Shown: positions 1 to 5,784 of the stretch, one piece after another
How the letters are laid out: each line of letters starts with the position of its first letter
Numbering within the stretch: the first letter of the stretch is position 1
DNA from: Prolixibacteraceae bacterium UBA6162
Lineage (GTDB): Bacteria > Bacteroidota > Bacteroidia > Bacteroidales > Prolixibacteraceae
Direction of reading: 5' to 3'
Length of the DNA stretch: 5,784 bases
Assembly: GCA_002428215.1 (NCBI GenBank)
Contig: DIUI01000011.1
Span: 1-5,784, forward strand
Notes under the pieces: generated by a model
The model's database searches: none
What the model was told of the DNA's origin: nothing
The model's input: only the letters and a program-made list of their open reading frames with translations
Position numbers and translations under genes: made by a program

Positions 1-1043
1 ATTTGTTCGAAGGATTAGGCAAGGAGAAAACCAAATCGCCTATTCCATCGGGTGAGATATGTGCAGTCTACGGCCTGGAAAATTTCGAAATCGGAGATAC
101 CATTGCAGATCTTCTTGAACCCGAAGGACTCTCGCATATACAAGTGGATGAGCCAACCATGAGCATGCTTTTTGCTGCCAACAATTCACCCTTCTTTGGA
201 AGAGAAGGCAGTTTTGTAACATCGCGCCAGTTGCGTGACAGGCTATACAAAGAGACCGAGAAAAATCTGGCACTCAAAGTTGAGGATACTGCCTCGGCCG
301 ACACTTTTCTGGTCTATGGACGTGGCATTTTGCATCTCTCGATTCTGATTGAGACCATGCGTCGCGAAGGCTATGAGCTGCAGGTAGGCCAGCCCAAAGT
401 GCTTTTAAAGGAGATTGATGGCTTAAAACATGAGCCCATTGAATTTATGACAGTTCAGGTTCCTGAAGAGTTTGCGGGAAAAGTTATAGAACTGGCAACA
501 TCACGTAAGGCGGAGATTGCCAACATTGAGGTGAAAAATGAACGCTCGCATCTGGAATTTTTCATTCCGGCACGCGGAATCATCGGGTTACGCAATCAGA
601 TGCTTACTGCTACTGAAGGCGAAGCAGTAATGGCACACCGCTTTAAAGGGTATGAACCCTGGAAGGGCGATCTTGCCGTTAAGCGAAACGGTTCGCTAAT
701 CGCTCTTGAAACCGGAACGTCCATTGCCTATTCCATCAACAAACTTCAGGACAGGGGCAAATTCTTTATTTTCCCGGGCGAAGATGTTTATGCCGGACAG
801 GTAATTGGAGAAAACAGCCGTATGGACGACCTCACGGTGAATGTAACCGTTACAAAAAAACTAACCAACATGAGAGCGTCGGGTTCAGACGATAAAGTAG
901 CACTAAGTCCACCCATACGTTTCTCGCTCGAAGAGGCCATGGAATACATCGCCAACGACGAATACATAGAGATTACGCCCAAATCGATGCGACTCCGTAA
1001 GATTCTCCTGGATGAAAACGATCGTAAAAGGGCAAAGAAATAG
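1..1043 (+). CDS. typA: Translational GTPase TypA/BipA, C-terminal part (5' end outside window)
   Basis: This ribosome-binding translational GTPase of the EF-G/LepA superfamily acts in the cytoplasm on 50S assembly and in stress or low-temperature growth (family knowledge). The first full codon in frame is at 3, where TTG encodes an internal Leu; it is not the true start. About 346 residues are visible of a usual ~600, so the G domain and most of domain II are missing. Visible parts in order are the end of the domain II barrel (to about residue 45), domain III with VDEPTMSM, SPFFGREG and GRGILHLSILIETMRREG (about 48-135), domain V with IPARGIIGLRNQ (about 142-225), and the TypA-specific C-terminal domain with NKLQDRGKFF, SRMDDLTVN and KKLTNMRASGSDD (about 226-346). 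These align by memory with E. coli BipA through the final ENDRKRAKK. It ends in TAG and runs toward the minus-strand genes. No frameshift or odd residue was seen. Confidence 0.97.
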   Translation, partial: LFEGLGKEKTKSPIPSGEICAVYGLENFEIGDTIADLLEPEGLSHIQVDEPTMSMLFAANNSPFFGREGSFVTSRQLRDRLYKETEKNLALKVEDTASADTFLVYGRGILHLSILIETMRREGYELQVGQPKVLLKEIDGLKHEPIEFMTVQVPEEFAGKVIELATSRKAEIANIEVKNERSHLEFFIPARGIIGLRNQMLTATEGEAVMAHRFKGYEPWKGDLAVKRNGSLIALETGTSIAYSINKLQDRGKFFIFPGEDVYAGQVIGENSRMDDLTVNVTVTKKLTNMRASGSDDKVALSPPIRFSLEEAMEYIANDEYIEITPKSMRLRKILLDENDRKRAKK

Positions 1044-1071
1044 TTGACACGGTCAACACTGTTGTGCAAGC

Positions 1072-1131
1072 AAAATACCCTTCAAAAGGAAATGTTTATA
1101 CCCGGCATTTCCCATTGAGGGGTATTTTTTT
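1072..1131 (+). terminator. Intrinsic terminator after typA, possibly bidirectional
   Basis: A nested hairpin begins 28 bases after the typA stop. The outer arms are 1072-1085 (AAAATACCCTTCAA) and 1115-1128 (TTGAGGGGTATTTT). They pair over 14 positions with a single G-U wobble. An inner 7-bp stem lies between them, GGAAATG at 1088-1094 with CATTTCC at 1106-1112. A T-run (1125-1131) overlaps and follows the outer right arm, as expected for a Rho-independent terminator of typA. The A-run on the left arm gives a shorter T-run (four T) on the minus strand, so the same structure may also end the transcript of the convergent propeller gene, whose stop lies 13 bases beyond the T-run. Confidence 0.85.
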
Positions 1132-1143
1132 GAAATTTTAGGA

Positions 1144-2646
1144 CTAGTAGGTATATGACACAAAGGCTACCCGTTTTGAATCGGGACTCCAGGAGGGGAC
1201 ATTGATGGTGCCCTGCCCGCCATACAGAAAAGCAACTGCCTTAATATCGCTGCTGCCAACCTCCATGAGCCGAAGCATTACACGCTGATTTCGAGGATGT
1301 GAGCCGGCGGGTACTTCCGGTAAATAAGAGACCATTATAAGCCACTTGCCGTCGGGCGAGGGATGTGCGAACCAATCGTTGTATTCGTCGAAGGTAACCT
1401 GTTCCTGGTTACTGCCATCGGGAGCCATGCGCCAAATTTGCATAGTGCCGCTTCTTACAGAATTAAAATATATGTATTTACCACAAGGGGAGTACTCTGG
1501 TCCATCGTCGAGCCCGGGGGCCGTGGTAAGGCGGATCTCTTCACCTCCATCGTTGTGTATCTTATAAACATCATATTCACCATTCCGCTCGGCACAGTAT
1601 ACATGCCACTGATCGTCGGGCGACCAGCCATGCCAGTATGAGGGGCCTAGATCGGTTACCCGGCGGGGAGTTCCTCCTTTTAAAGGAACAGTGTAAATGA
1701 TGGAATGCCGGGTATTATTTTCAGAAGTATGATGGCTAATGGCGAGGGTTTTGCCATCGAATGAAATGCCATGGTCGTTGTTGTTGGCAGTTGCAAATCC
1801 GGTGTCGATAACTCTGGTTCTTTTTCTGCCAAGGTCGTATCGATATATCAGTCCGCCCTGATTGTATACCAGAAACTTCCCATTCCGCGACCAGTTTGGG
1901 GCTTCAAAATGAGCATCAGAGGCAAACACTACTTCCCTCAAGCCGGTTTCGATATGCAGAATCTCCATTCTCGAAGGACTAGCGGGAGCCCGGTCACCGC
2001 CAAAATATTCGGCGGTTCTGTCAATTCTAAGGTTTTGGAACAGGGCTTCGGCATATTCACCACTATTATGGGAACAAACATAAGGACCAACGAAAAATTC
2101 GGTTCCCAGATCAATCTCCACAGAACCTGCCTCTGCGAGTGGCTTGTGCGAAGTCGAAAACCGGAGAACCACCCGATTTCCGGATTTTTCAAGCTGCACA
2201 AACTCCGGGGAGACCGCATCCGACATGATTTCATCGGCAGGCCCTCCCTTTTCTTTTCTGAATTGCAGGGATGTAGTGCCATCTCCATGAATAGCAACAC
2301 TTACGAAAGGAGCATCGTCATCGAGTGAGGCACGGAGCATAATGCCCGCCTTTCGGTGAGGTTCACTTCCTGAAGAGGTAACTGCGACAGAGGTGGTAAC
2401 AATAAAACTCCCTTCCGTCAGCTTGGGAAGAAAGAAAAACTCATCCCTCTCGAACCAAATATTGTAACCTGCACCCCGCAATCGGTAGGTCTGCATTTTT
2501 TTGTCGAATTGAAAGCTTCCTGGAAGTGTTGTGCTCCCAATATTAACACCCGAAGTTTTCGAAAAATCTTCAACAGGGAATTGGGCAGAGGCAAAAAAAG
2601 CAAACGCCATTAAGATAATGACAAACGGAAATGCATGTAATTTCAT
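1144..2646 (-). CDS. Secreted concanavalin-like / PD40 (TolB-like) beta-propeller protein
   Basis: The 500-residue product is predicted to be exported. Starting at ATG 2646, it begins MKLHAFPF, followed by a hydrophobic stretch and ASA|Q at residues 19-22, a typical signal peptidase I site. There is no lipobox cysteine. Residues about 24-208 look like a concanavalin A-like jelly roll of the DUF1349 kind (YNIWFERDEFFF, HRKAGIMLRASLDDDAPFVS, ALFQNLRID). Residues about 250-500 carry six PD40/TolB-like blades: PNWSRNGKFLVY, GISFDGKTLAIS, GWSPDDQWHVY, PEYSPCGKYIYF, PSPDGKWLIM and PSWSPDSKRVAF. Databases may label such proteins TolB-like, but the N-terminal domain differs from that of TolB and no tol-pal genes are visible here, so a Tol role is not supported. 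No catalytic residues can be assigned. An in-frame TTG at 2709 would overlap the upstream regulator and put 21 residues before the signal peptide, so ATG 2646 is preferred. The gene starts 43 bases after the regulator's stop and is probably co-transcribed with it. Binding of a polysaccharide or a cell-surface role is only a guess. Confidence 0.85.
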   Translation of the reverse strand: MKLHAFPFVIILMAFAFFASAQFPVEDFSKTSGVNIGSTTLPGSFQFDKKMQTYRLRGAGYNIWFERDEFFFLPKLTEGSFIVTTSVAVTSSGSEPHRKAGIMLRASLDDDAPFVSVAIHGDGTTSLQFRKEKGGPADEIMSDAVSPEFVQLEKSGNRVVLRFSTSHKPLAEAGSVEIDLGTEFFVGPYVCSHNSGEYAEALFQNLRIDRTAEYFGGDRAPASPSRMEILHIETGLREVVFASDAHFEAPNWSRNGKFLVYNQGGLIYRYDLGRKRTRVIDTGFATANNNDHGISFDGKTLAISHHTSENNTRHSIIYTVPLKGGTPRRVTDLGPSYWHGWSPDDQWHVYCAERNGEYDVYKIHNDGGEEIRLTTAPGLDDGPEYSPCGKYIYFNSVRSGTMQIWRMAPDGSNQEQVTFDEYNDWFAHPSPDGKWLIMVSYLPEVPAGSHPRNQRVMLRLMEVGSSDIKAVAFLYGGQGTINVPSWSPDSKRVAFVSYTY

Positions 2647-2689
2647 AGGGAAGGTAGTTTTGGTTTCAGCCACCAATTTACACAAAAAA

Positions 2690-3688
2690 TCAAAGGGAGT
2701 GCCGAACAATCAGTTGAGTTGGTAAGACCTCACGGACTACCTTTTTCTGGCGGACAAATTGAGCCGCCTTTTTGCCCATATCGGTAAAGTCGACCGAAAT
2801 AACGGTAATGCCATTTCCGGCAATCTCTTTCATGGGTGTATCGTTGTATGCTATAATACCCACATCGCTGCCAAGCGATAATCCATTGTCGCGACAGCCC
2901 TTTAGCACCTGCACCAAATCGCTTTCGGCAAAAACCAAATAGACCTGACCTTTCCGCATTTCGCGGATATTAAATTCATGTGTTTCGTTGAAGATGAATC
3001 CATGGGTAATACAAAAATCCCTTACCACTCCTCTTGTTTCGAAAGGATGGGGAGTTTTCTGCCTGGAGTATACAAACACCAGATCGCTGTATTTTTTTAG
3101 CATGGGCAAACCCTCGACGAGACAAGAATAGGTAGCACGATTAAAATTTTGCAAAAGAAAATTATTTCTGGTGTCATGCTCATACCCCATGTCCACCAAA
3201 AGCAAACGGGAGGGAGGAAGGTTGGAAAGCACGGGGTGGAGTTTCCGGTTGTCGAGATTCATAATCAGGTAGCTGTTGTACCTCCCTACTGCATTCCTGA
3301 TAAGTTGTTCGAATACGTTGGCATTGTAATGATGAAACAGCAGATCGACGGAATAACGCTGAGGTAGATTTTTACGGAACGAGCGATAGAGTTGTTCCTT
3401 GAATGCACTGAAGTCATCGAGCAGCATGAATACCTTCTGCGACCGCGAGGTTATATAGTAACCCTTTCCGGGAACGGCCTCCACCATCGATTGTTGAATA
3501 AGCTGCTGATAGGCCTTAACTACCGTGTCGCGCGAGAAACCGGCGGTGCGCGACAATTCATTCACCGAAGGCAGTTTGTCGCCCGGATGGTACAATCCTG
3601 ATGAAACAGCCTCCCTTACAGCATCGATGAGCGATTGCAGTTTGGTTGTCCCAGGTTTTTCACTGACTATTAAACCAACATTACCCAT
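2690..3688 (-). CDS. fucR: GntR-family transcriptional regulator with LacI-like sugar-binding domain, probable FucR
   Basis: The predicted cytoplasmic DNA-binding regulator has 332 residues from ATG 3688. An N-terminal GntR winged helix (about residues 13-79) shows LIDAVREAVSSGLYHPGDKL, PSVNELS, FSRDTVVKAYQQL and the wing VPGKGYYI. The rest (about 85-325) resembles a periplasmic-binding-protein/LacI effector domain, with the late motifs SDVGIIAYNDTPMKEIA and ITVISVDFTDMGKKAA. This GntR-HTH plus LacI-like layout is that of the Bacteroides fucose regulator FucR, which sits beside fucI. The symbol is therefore inferred from architecture and linkage, not from alignment. The probable ligand is L-fucose or a related sugar. 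In-frame starts at ATG 3724 and GTG 3736 exist, but they lie inside the fucI terminator hairpin and add residues outside the GntR fold, so 3688 is preferred. There is no Shine-Dalgarno sequence. The stop is TGA, 43 bases before the propeller gene. Whether it is made by read-through from fucI or from its own promoter is unclear. Confidence 0.85.
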   Translation of the reverse strand: MGNVGLIVSEKPGTTKLQSLIDAVREAVSSGLYHPGDKLPSVNELSRTAGFSRDTVVKAYQQLIQQSMVEAVPGKGYYITSRSQKVFMLLDDFSAFKEQLYRSFRKNLPQRYSVDLLFHHYNANVFEQLIRNAVGRYNSYLIMNLDNRKLHPVLSNLPPSRLLLVDMGYEHDTRNNFLLQNFNRATYSCLVEGLPMLKKYSDLVFVYSRQKTPHPFETRGVVRDFCITHGFIFNETHEFNIREMRKGQVYLVFAESDLVQVLKGCRDNGLSLGSDVGIIAYNDTPMKEIAGNGITVISVDFTDMGKKAAQFVRQKKVVREVLPTQLIVRHSL

Positions 3689-3690
3689 AT

Positions 3691-3746
3691 AAAAAAAGAT
3701 GGCAACAGGGACGAGATTTTTCATTGTAATCGCCACCTGTTGCCAT
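3691..3746 (-). terminator. Intrinsic terminator (or attenuator) between fucI and the regulator
   Basis: Read on the minus strand, a perfect 11-bp inverted repeat has arms ATGGCAACAGG (3746-3736) and CCTGTTGCCAT (3709-3699), separated by a 26-base loop. One C (3698) and seven T (3697-3691) follow. This is the form of a Rho-independent terminator, beginning 16 bases after the fucI stop. The T-run ends two bases before the regulator's likely ATG at 3688. The structure could therefore limit read-through into the regulator and also occupy the region where ribosomes would load. The loop is rather long for a classical terminator. Confidence 0.8.
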
Positions 3747-3762
3747 AGTTCTTAGATCAGAT

Positions 3763-5541
3763 TTAACGGTAAACCGGACCGTATGTCTCACATGCCTTAT
3801 AATCGGCTGCCTCCTTCTCCGAACCGAAAGCATTCCATGCACTCGGCCTGAAGATATCTTCCTCTGCAACGTTGTGCATACAAACCGGTATGCGCAGCAT
3901 AGATGCAAGGGTTATGAGGTCTGCTCCAATGTGTCCATAGCTGATCGCTCCGTGGTTGGAGCCCCAGTTGGCCATCACAGAATAGACATCCTTGAAAGGC
4001 CCGCTTCCGGTGAGTCGGGGCACAAACCAGGTAGTAGGCCATGTTGGATCTGTGCGGCGATCAAGTATTTGATGCACCTCATCGTCGAGCACGGCAGTAT
4101 AACCTTCCGCTATCTGCAATACGGGTCCGAGCCCTTTTACCAGATTTACCCGCGACATGGTTACAGGCATTTCACCTGCAGTTTTAAATTGGGTAGAGTA
4201 CCCACCTCCCCTAAAATATTCGCGGTTGGCAGCACAGAACCGGGTATTTTTGAGGTGAAGTTCCACCTCCTCGGCAGTAATCTCCCAGAAAGGCTTTAAT
4301 GCCGGACTACCCTTACGGTCGCGCTGATGCGCAGTGGCATCGAGGGCGGTTGGACCTGAATTGATCAAATGGATAACTCCCTGACTGGCAATTCCGGTTA
4401 GCTCCTTCCCTGTGACACGCTTCACCGAATCGGGACTCCAATAGGTTCTAACATCACTGAATATTTGAGCAGTGTTGGTAAGAAGGTGTCCGAAAAGCAT
4501 CGGCGCAGCATTGAGACTGTCATTCTCGGTGGCAAACACAAACGCTTCGCGAATGCCATTCCAATCGAACGAAGAGCATAAAATAGCTTCGGTAAAGTCA
4601 CCATTCGGATAGTAATCGGTCCATTGACGTTGCCCCTGGAAACCGCCAGCAATTGCATTGCGGCCAAAAGCCTCTTCTCCAAAGCCCAGCTCCTTCAGGC
4701 GTGGGTTGCCAATCATGAGGTCACGCATTATAAGCGTCATCTTTACCACGATCTCCCATTCCCAATCCTTTCTGGCACGATCGCCCTGATTGGCCGGCTT
4801 GTTGATATCTTCACCTTCGATGCAGTTGGCTTTGGTCCATGCTATAGCCTTGTCAAATTCAACGCTATCATAGATTCCCTGCTCAAGCCTTCTTATGACC
4901 TCTGTCATATCAACAAATTCGGTGCGCATACCCAGATAATCCTGAAAGAAATCGGGATTTACCATAGAGCCGGCAATACCCATGGAGGTATATCCCAGCG
5001 ACAGATAGGTTTTACCTTTCATCTGCGCAACGGCCAGTGCGGACCTAGTAAAGCGCAATATTTTTTCTTTAACATCCTCTGGTATGGAGTTGTCACCGGC
5101 GTCCTTAACATCCTTACCATATATCCCGAATGCCGGCAGTCCCTTTTGGGTATATCCTGCGAGAGCCGCAGCCAGATAGACAGCGCCGGGCCGTTCTGAT
5201 CCATTGAATCCCCAAATTGCCTTTGGAATCATTGAATTGGTATCCATAACCTCGGTGCCGTAACACCAGCAAGGAGTAACCGTTAAGGAGACACCAACTC
5301 CTTCGCGCTCAAACTTATCGGCGCACAATGCAGCCTCAGCTACTCCCCCAATGGTAGTATCGGCAATTACACATTCTACACGCTCGCCTCCAGGAAAACG
5401 GATATTGTCCGAAATGAGGCGGGCAGCCGCCCGTGCCATCTCCATAGTCTGATTTTCGAGTGACTCACGAACGCCCCTTTCCCTACCGTCGATGACCGGC
5501 CGGATACCTACTTTTGGCAACCTGCCTATTAATCTGCTCAT
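3763..5541 (-). CDS. fucI: L-fucose isomerase
   Basis: This cytoplasmic Mn2+-dependent ketol isomerase converts L-fucose to L-fuculose as the first step of L-fucose breakdown. The family also interconverts D-arabinose and D-ribulose. The product has 592 residues against 591 in E. coli FucI and is colinear with it throughout, from [11 protein letters not shown] near the N-terminus to ETYGPVYR at the end. Family landmarks include VTPCWCYG (88-95), [20 protein letters not shown] (108-127), [15 protein letters not shown] (301-315) and MANWGSNHG (523-531). The known metal and catalytic residues of E. coli FucI (Glu337, Asp361, His528) correspond with a constant +2 offset to Glu339 in ATENDSLN, Asp363 in DVRTYWSP and His530 in SNHG, so the enzyme should be active. 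The start at ATG 5541 matches the family N-terminus, with no Shine-Dalgarno sequence. The gene is followed by a terminator hairpin and then the regulator. No kinase or aldolase gene is adjacent within view. Confidence 0.97.
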   Translation of the reverse strand: MSRLIGRLPKVGIRPVIDGRERGVRESLENQTMEMARAAARLISDNIRFPGGERVECVIADTTIGGVAEAALCADKFEREGVGVSLTVTPCWCYGTEVMDTNSMIPKAIWGFNGSERPGAVYLAAALAGYTQKGLPAFGIYGKDVKDAGDNSIPEDVKEKILRFTRSALAVAQMKGKTYLSLGYTSMGIAGSMVNPDFFQDYLGMRTEFVDMTEVIRRLEQGIYDSVEFDKAIAWTKANCIEGEDINKPANQGDRARKDWEWEIVVKMTLIMRDLMIGNPRLKELGFGEEAFGRNAIAGGFQGQRQWTDYYPNGDFTEAILCSSFDWNGIREAFVFATENDSLNAAPMLFGHLLTNTAQIFSDVRTYWSPDSVKRVTGKELTGIASQGVIHLINSGPTALDATAHQRDRKGSPALKPFWEITAEEVELHLKNTRFCAANREYFRGGGYSTQFKTAGEMPVTMSRVNLVKGLGPVLQIAEGYTAVLDDEVHQILDRRTDPTWPTTWFVPRLTGSGPFKDVYSVMANWGSNHGAISYGHIGADLITLASMLRIPVCMHNVAEEDIFRPSAWNAFGSEKEAADYKACETYGPVYR

Positions 5542-5563
5542 GCTAAATAACTTTAAATGTGAT

Positions 5564-5571
5564 GAATTATA
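5564..5571 (-). promoter_or_regulatory. Weak candidate -7 element for fucI
   Basis: The minus strand reads TATAATTC here, 22 bases before the fucI start. It resembles both a classical -10 box and, with two mismatches, the Bacteroidota TAnnTTTG element. No good -33 TTTG was found at the right distance. It is the best candidate seen upstream of fucI, but the support is weak. Confidence 0.25.
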
Positions 5572-5580
5572 GATCTAAAC

Positions 5581-5606
5581 CAGCACAACTGTTACGTACT
5601 GTGCTG
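5581..5606. promoter_or_regulatory. Inverted repeat upstream of fucI, candidate regulator operator
   Basis: The arms CAGCACA (5581-5587) and TGTGCTG (5600-5606) are perfect 7-bp inverted repeats around a 12-base spacer that contains the palindrome TACGTA (5593-5598). Arm centres are 19 bp apart, about two helical turns, which suits a dimeric regulator. The site lies 40-65 bases upstream of the fucI start, in the divergent region shared with the symporter gene. Binding by the adjacent GntR regulator is inferred. No T-run follows on either strand, so it is not a terminator. Confidence 0.45.
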
Positions 5607-5641
5607 CCATGCAATGTAGAGATTATTTTAGAAATCCACAA

Positions 5642-5669
5642 TTGGGGCTGAACAATTTTGTTAATTTTG
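5642..5669 (+). promoter_or_regulatory. Bacteroidota-type promoter for the symporter gene
   Basis: TAATTTTG at 5662-5669 matches the Bacteroidota -7 consensus TAnnTTTG exactly. A partial -33 element (TTG at 5642-5644, consensus TTTG) lies 17 bases upstream of it. Transcription would start a few bases after 5669, giving a short leader before ATG 5689. The placement relative to a good start codon supports it, though the -33 match is incomplete. Confidence 0.6.
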
Positions 5670-5675
5670 GGGCTG
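5642..5675 (+). repeat. Nine-base direct repeat spanning the symporter promoter
   Basis: TTGGGGCTG occurs at 5642-5650 and again at 5667-5675, a period of 25 bases. The first copy covers the putative -33 element and the second covers the end of the -7 element and the likely transcription start. It could be a tandem regulator site or chance. Confidence 0.4.
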
Positions 5676-5688
5676 TAACCTTGCTTCT

Positions 5689-5784
5689 ATGAAAATCTTA
5701 AAGATGAAACTGCACTGGCAGATTTTAATCGCTCTGATTCTGGCAGTATTAATTGGGTATTTTACCCCCGGACTGGTGCAGTAC
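5689..5784 (+). CDS. Dicarboxylate/amino acid:cation symporter (DAACS), N-terminal 32 codons
   Basis: An open frame starts at ATG 5689 and runs without a stop to the window edge, giving MKILKMKLHWQ, then a hydrophobic segment (ILIALILAVLIGYF, residues 12-25) and TPGLVQY. A short basic start, the LHWQI motif and an immediate first membrane helix ending in a Gly-Tyr-Phe turn are typical of the GltP/DctA-like symporters, which import glutamate, aspartate or C4-dicarboxylates with Na+ or H+. An alternative start is Met6 (5704). The promoter-like TAATTTTG twenty bases upstream supports translation here. It is divergent from fucI. Only the first helix is visible, so the family call is moderate and the substrate is unknown. 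Confidence 0.65.
   Translation, partial: MKILKMKLHWQILIALILAVLIGYFTPGLVQY

Noticed and set aside
1043..1057. Small inverted repeat GTTGAC-ACG-GTCAAC at the typA stop
   Set aside because: It has six-base arms with a three-base loop and no T-run. The stronger terminator lies just downstream, so it is likely chance.
1771..2328. Long open frame on the + strand (185 codons)
   Set aside because: It lies wholly antisense to the propeller gene, whose signal peptide and PD40 motifs are clear. Its translation shows no recognisable domain and no start signal.
2660..2676. Short inverted repeat TTGGT/ACCAA between the regulator and the propeller gene, with a near-match TAAATTGG promoter element
   Set aside because: The arms are only five bases, the -7-like element has a mismatch, and the only TTTG upstream is about ten bases away, too close for a -33 element.
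2644..2709. Upstream TTG start for the propeller protein at 2709
   Set aside because: It would overlap the regulator's end by 20 bases and put 21 residues before a classic signal peptide that begins at ATG 2646.
3874..4299. Open frame on the + strand (141 codons) inside fucI
   Set aside because: It is antisense to the conserved C-terminal part of fucI and has no recognisable features.
4624..5199. Long open frame on the + strand (191 codons) inside fucI
   Set aside because: It is antisense to a fully conserved stretch of L-fucose isomerase. The composition looks like a shadow frame and no domain is recognised.
1..5784. Mobile elements, CRISPR arrays, tRNA or rRNA genes
   Set aside because: No transposase, regularly spaced repeats, or tRNA/rRNA-like conserved segments were seen, and the window is almost fully covered by ordinary genes.

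Overview
The window looks like a piece of Bacteroidota chromosome, probably Bacteroidales or a relative. Four things point that way: none of the genes has a convincing Shine-Dalgarno sequence; a Bacteroidota-type TAnnTTTG promoter element lies before the gene at the right edge; the secreted protein with PD40 propeller repeats is of a kind common in the phylum; and a GntR-type regulator with a sugar-binding domain sits beside L-fucose isomerase, recalling the FucR/FucI pair of Bacteroides. Assignment below phylum is not supported by this sequence alone.

Layout, left to right. Positions 1-1043 (+) hold the C-terminal part of the ribosome-associated GTPase TypA/BipA, cut by the window edge. A nested hairpin with a T-tract (1072-1131) separates it from the genes pointing toward it. 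Three genes follow on the minus strand, transcribed in the order fucI (5541-3763), a GntR/LacI-like regulator (3688-2690), then a secreted concanavalin-like plus PD40 beta-propeller protein (2646-1144). A strong intrinsic-terminator hairpin lies between fucI and the regulator, and its T-tract ends two bases before the regulator's most likely ATG. A 147-bp divergent intergenic region (5542-5688) then carries a 26-bp inverted repeat, a candidate operator, and a promoter for the last gene. That gene (5689 to the edge, +) is the first 32 codons of a membrane protein resembling DAACS dicarboxylate/amino-acid:cation symporters.

How the genes may work together: FucI converts L-fucose to L-fuculose (or D-arabinose to D-ribulose), and the regulator next to it probably senses the sugar and controls fucI. 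The propeller protein is exported and lies just downstream of the regulator, so it may be co-transcribed, but its role cannot be read from sequence. No fuculokinase, aldolase or fucose permease is visible, so the rest of the pathway must lie elsewhere. TypA and the symporter look like unrelated neighbours. Nothing here clearly amounts to a new biological system. The most interesting points are the terminator or attenuator abutting the regulator, the candidate operator, and the unusual gene content around fucI.
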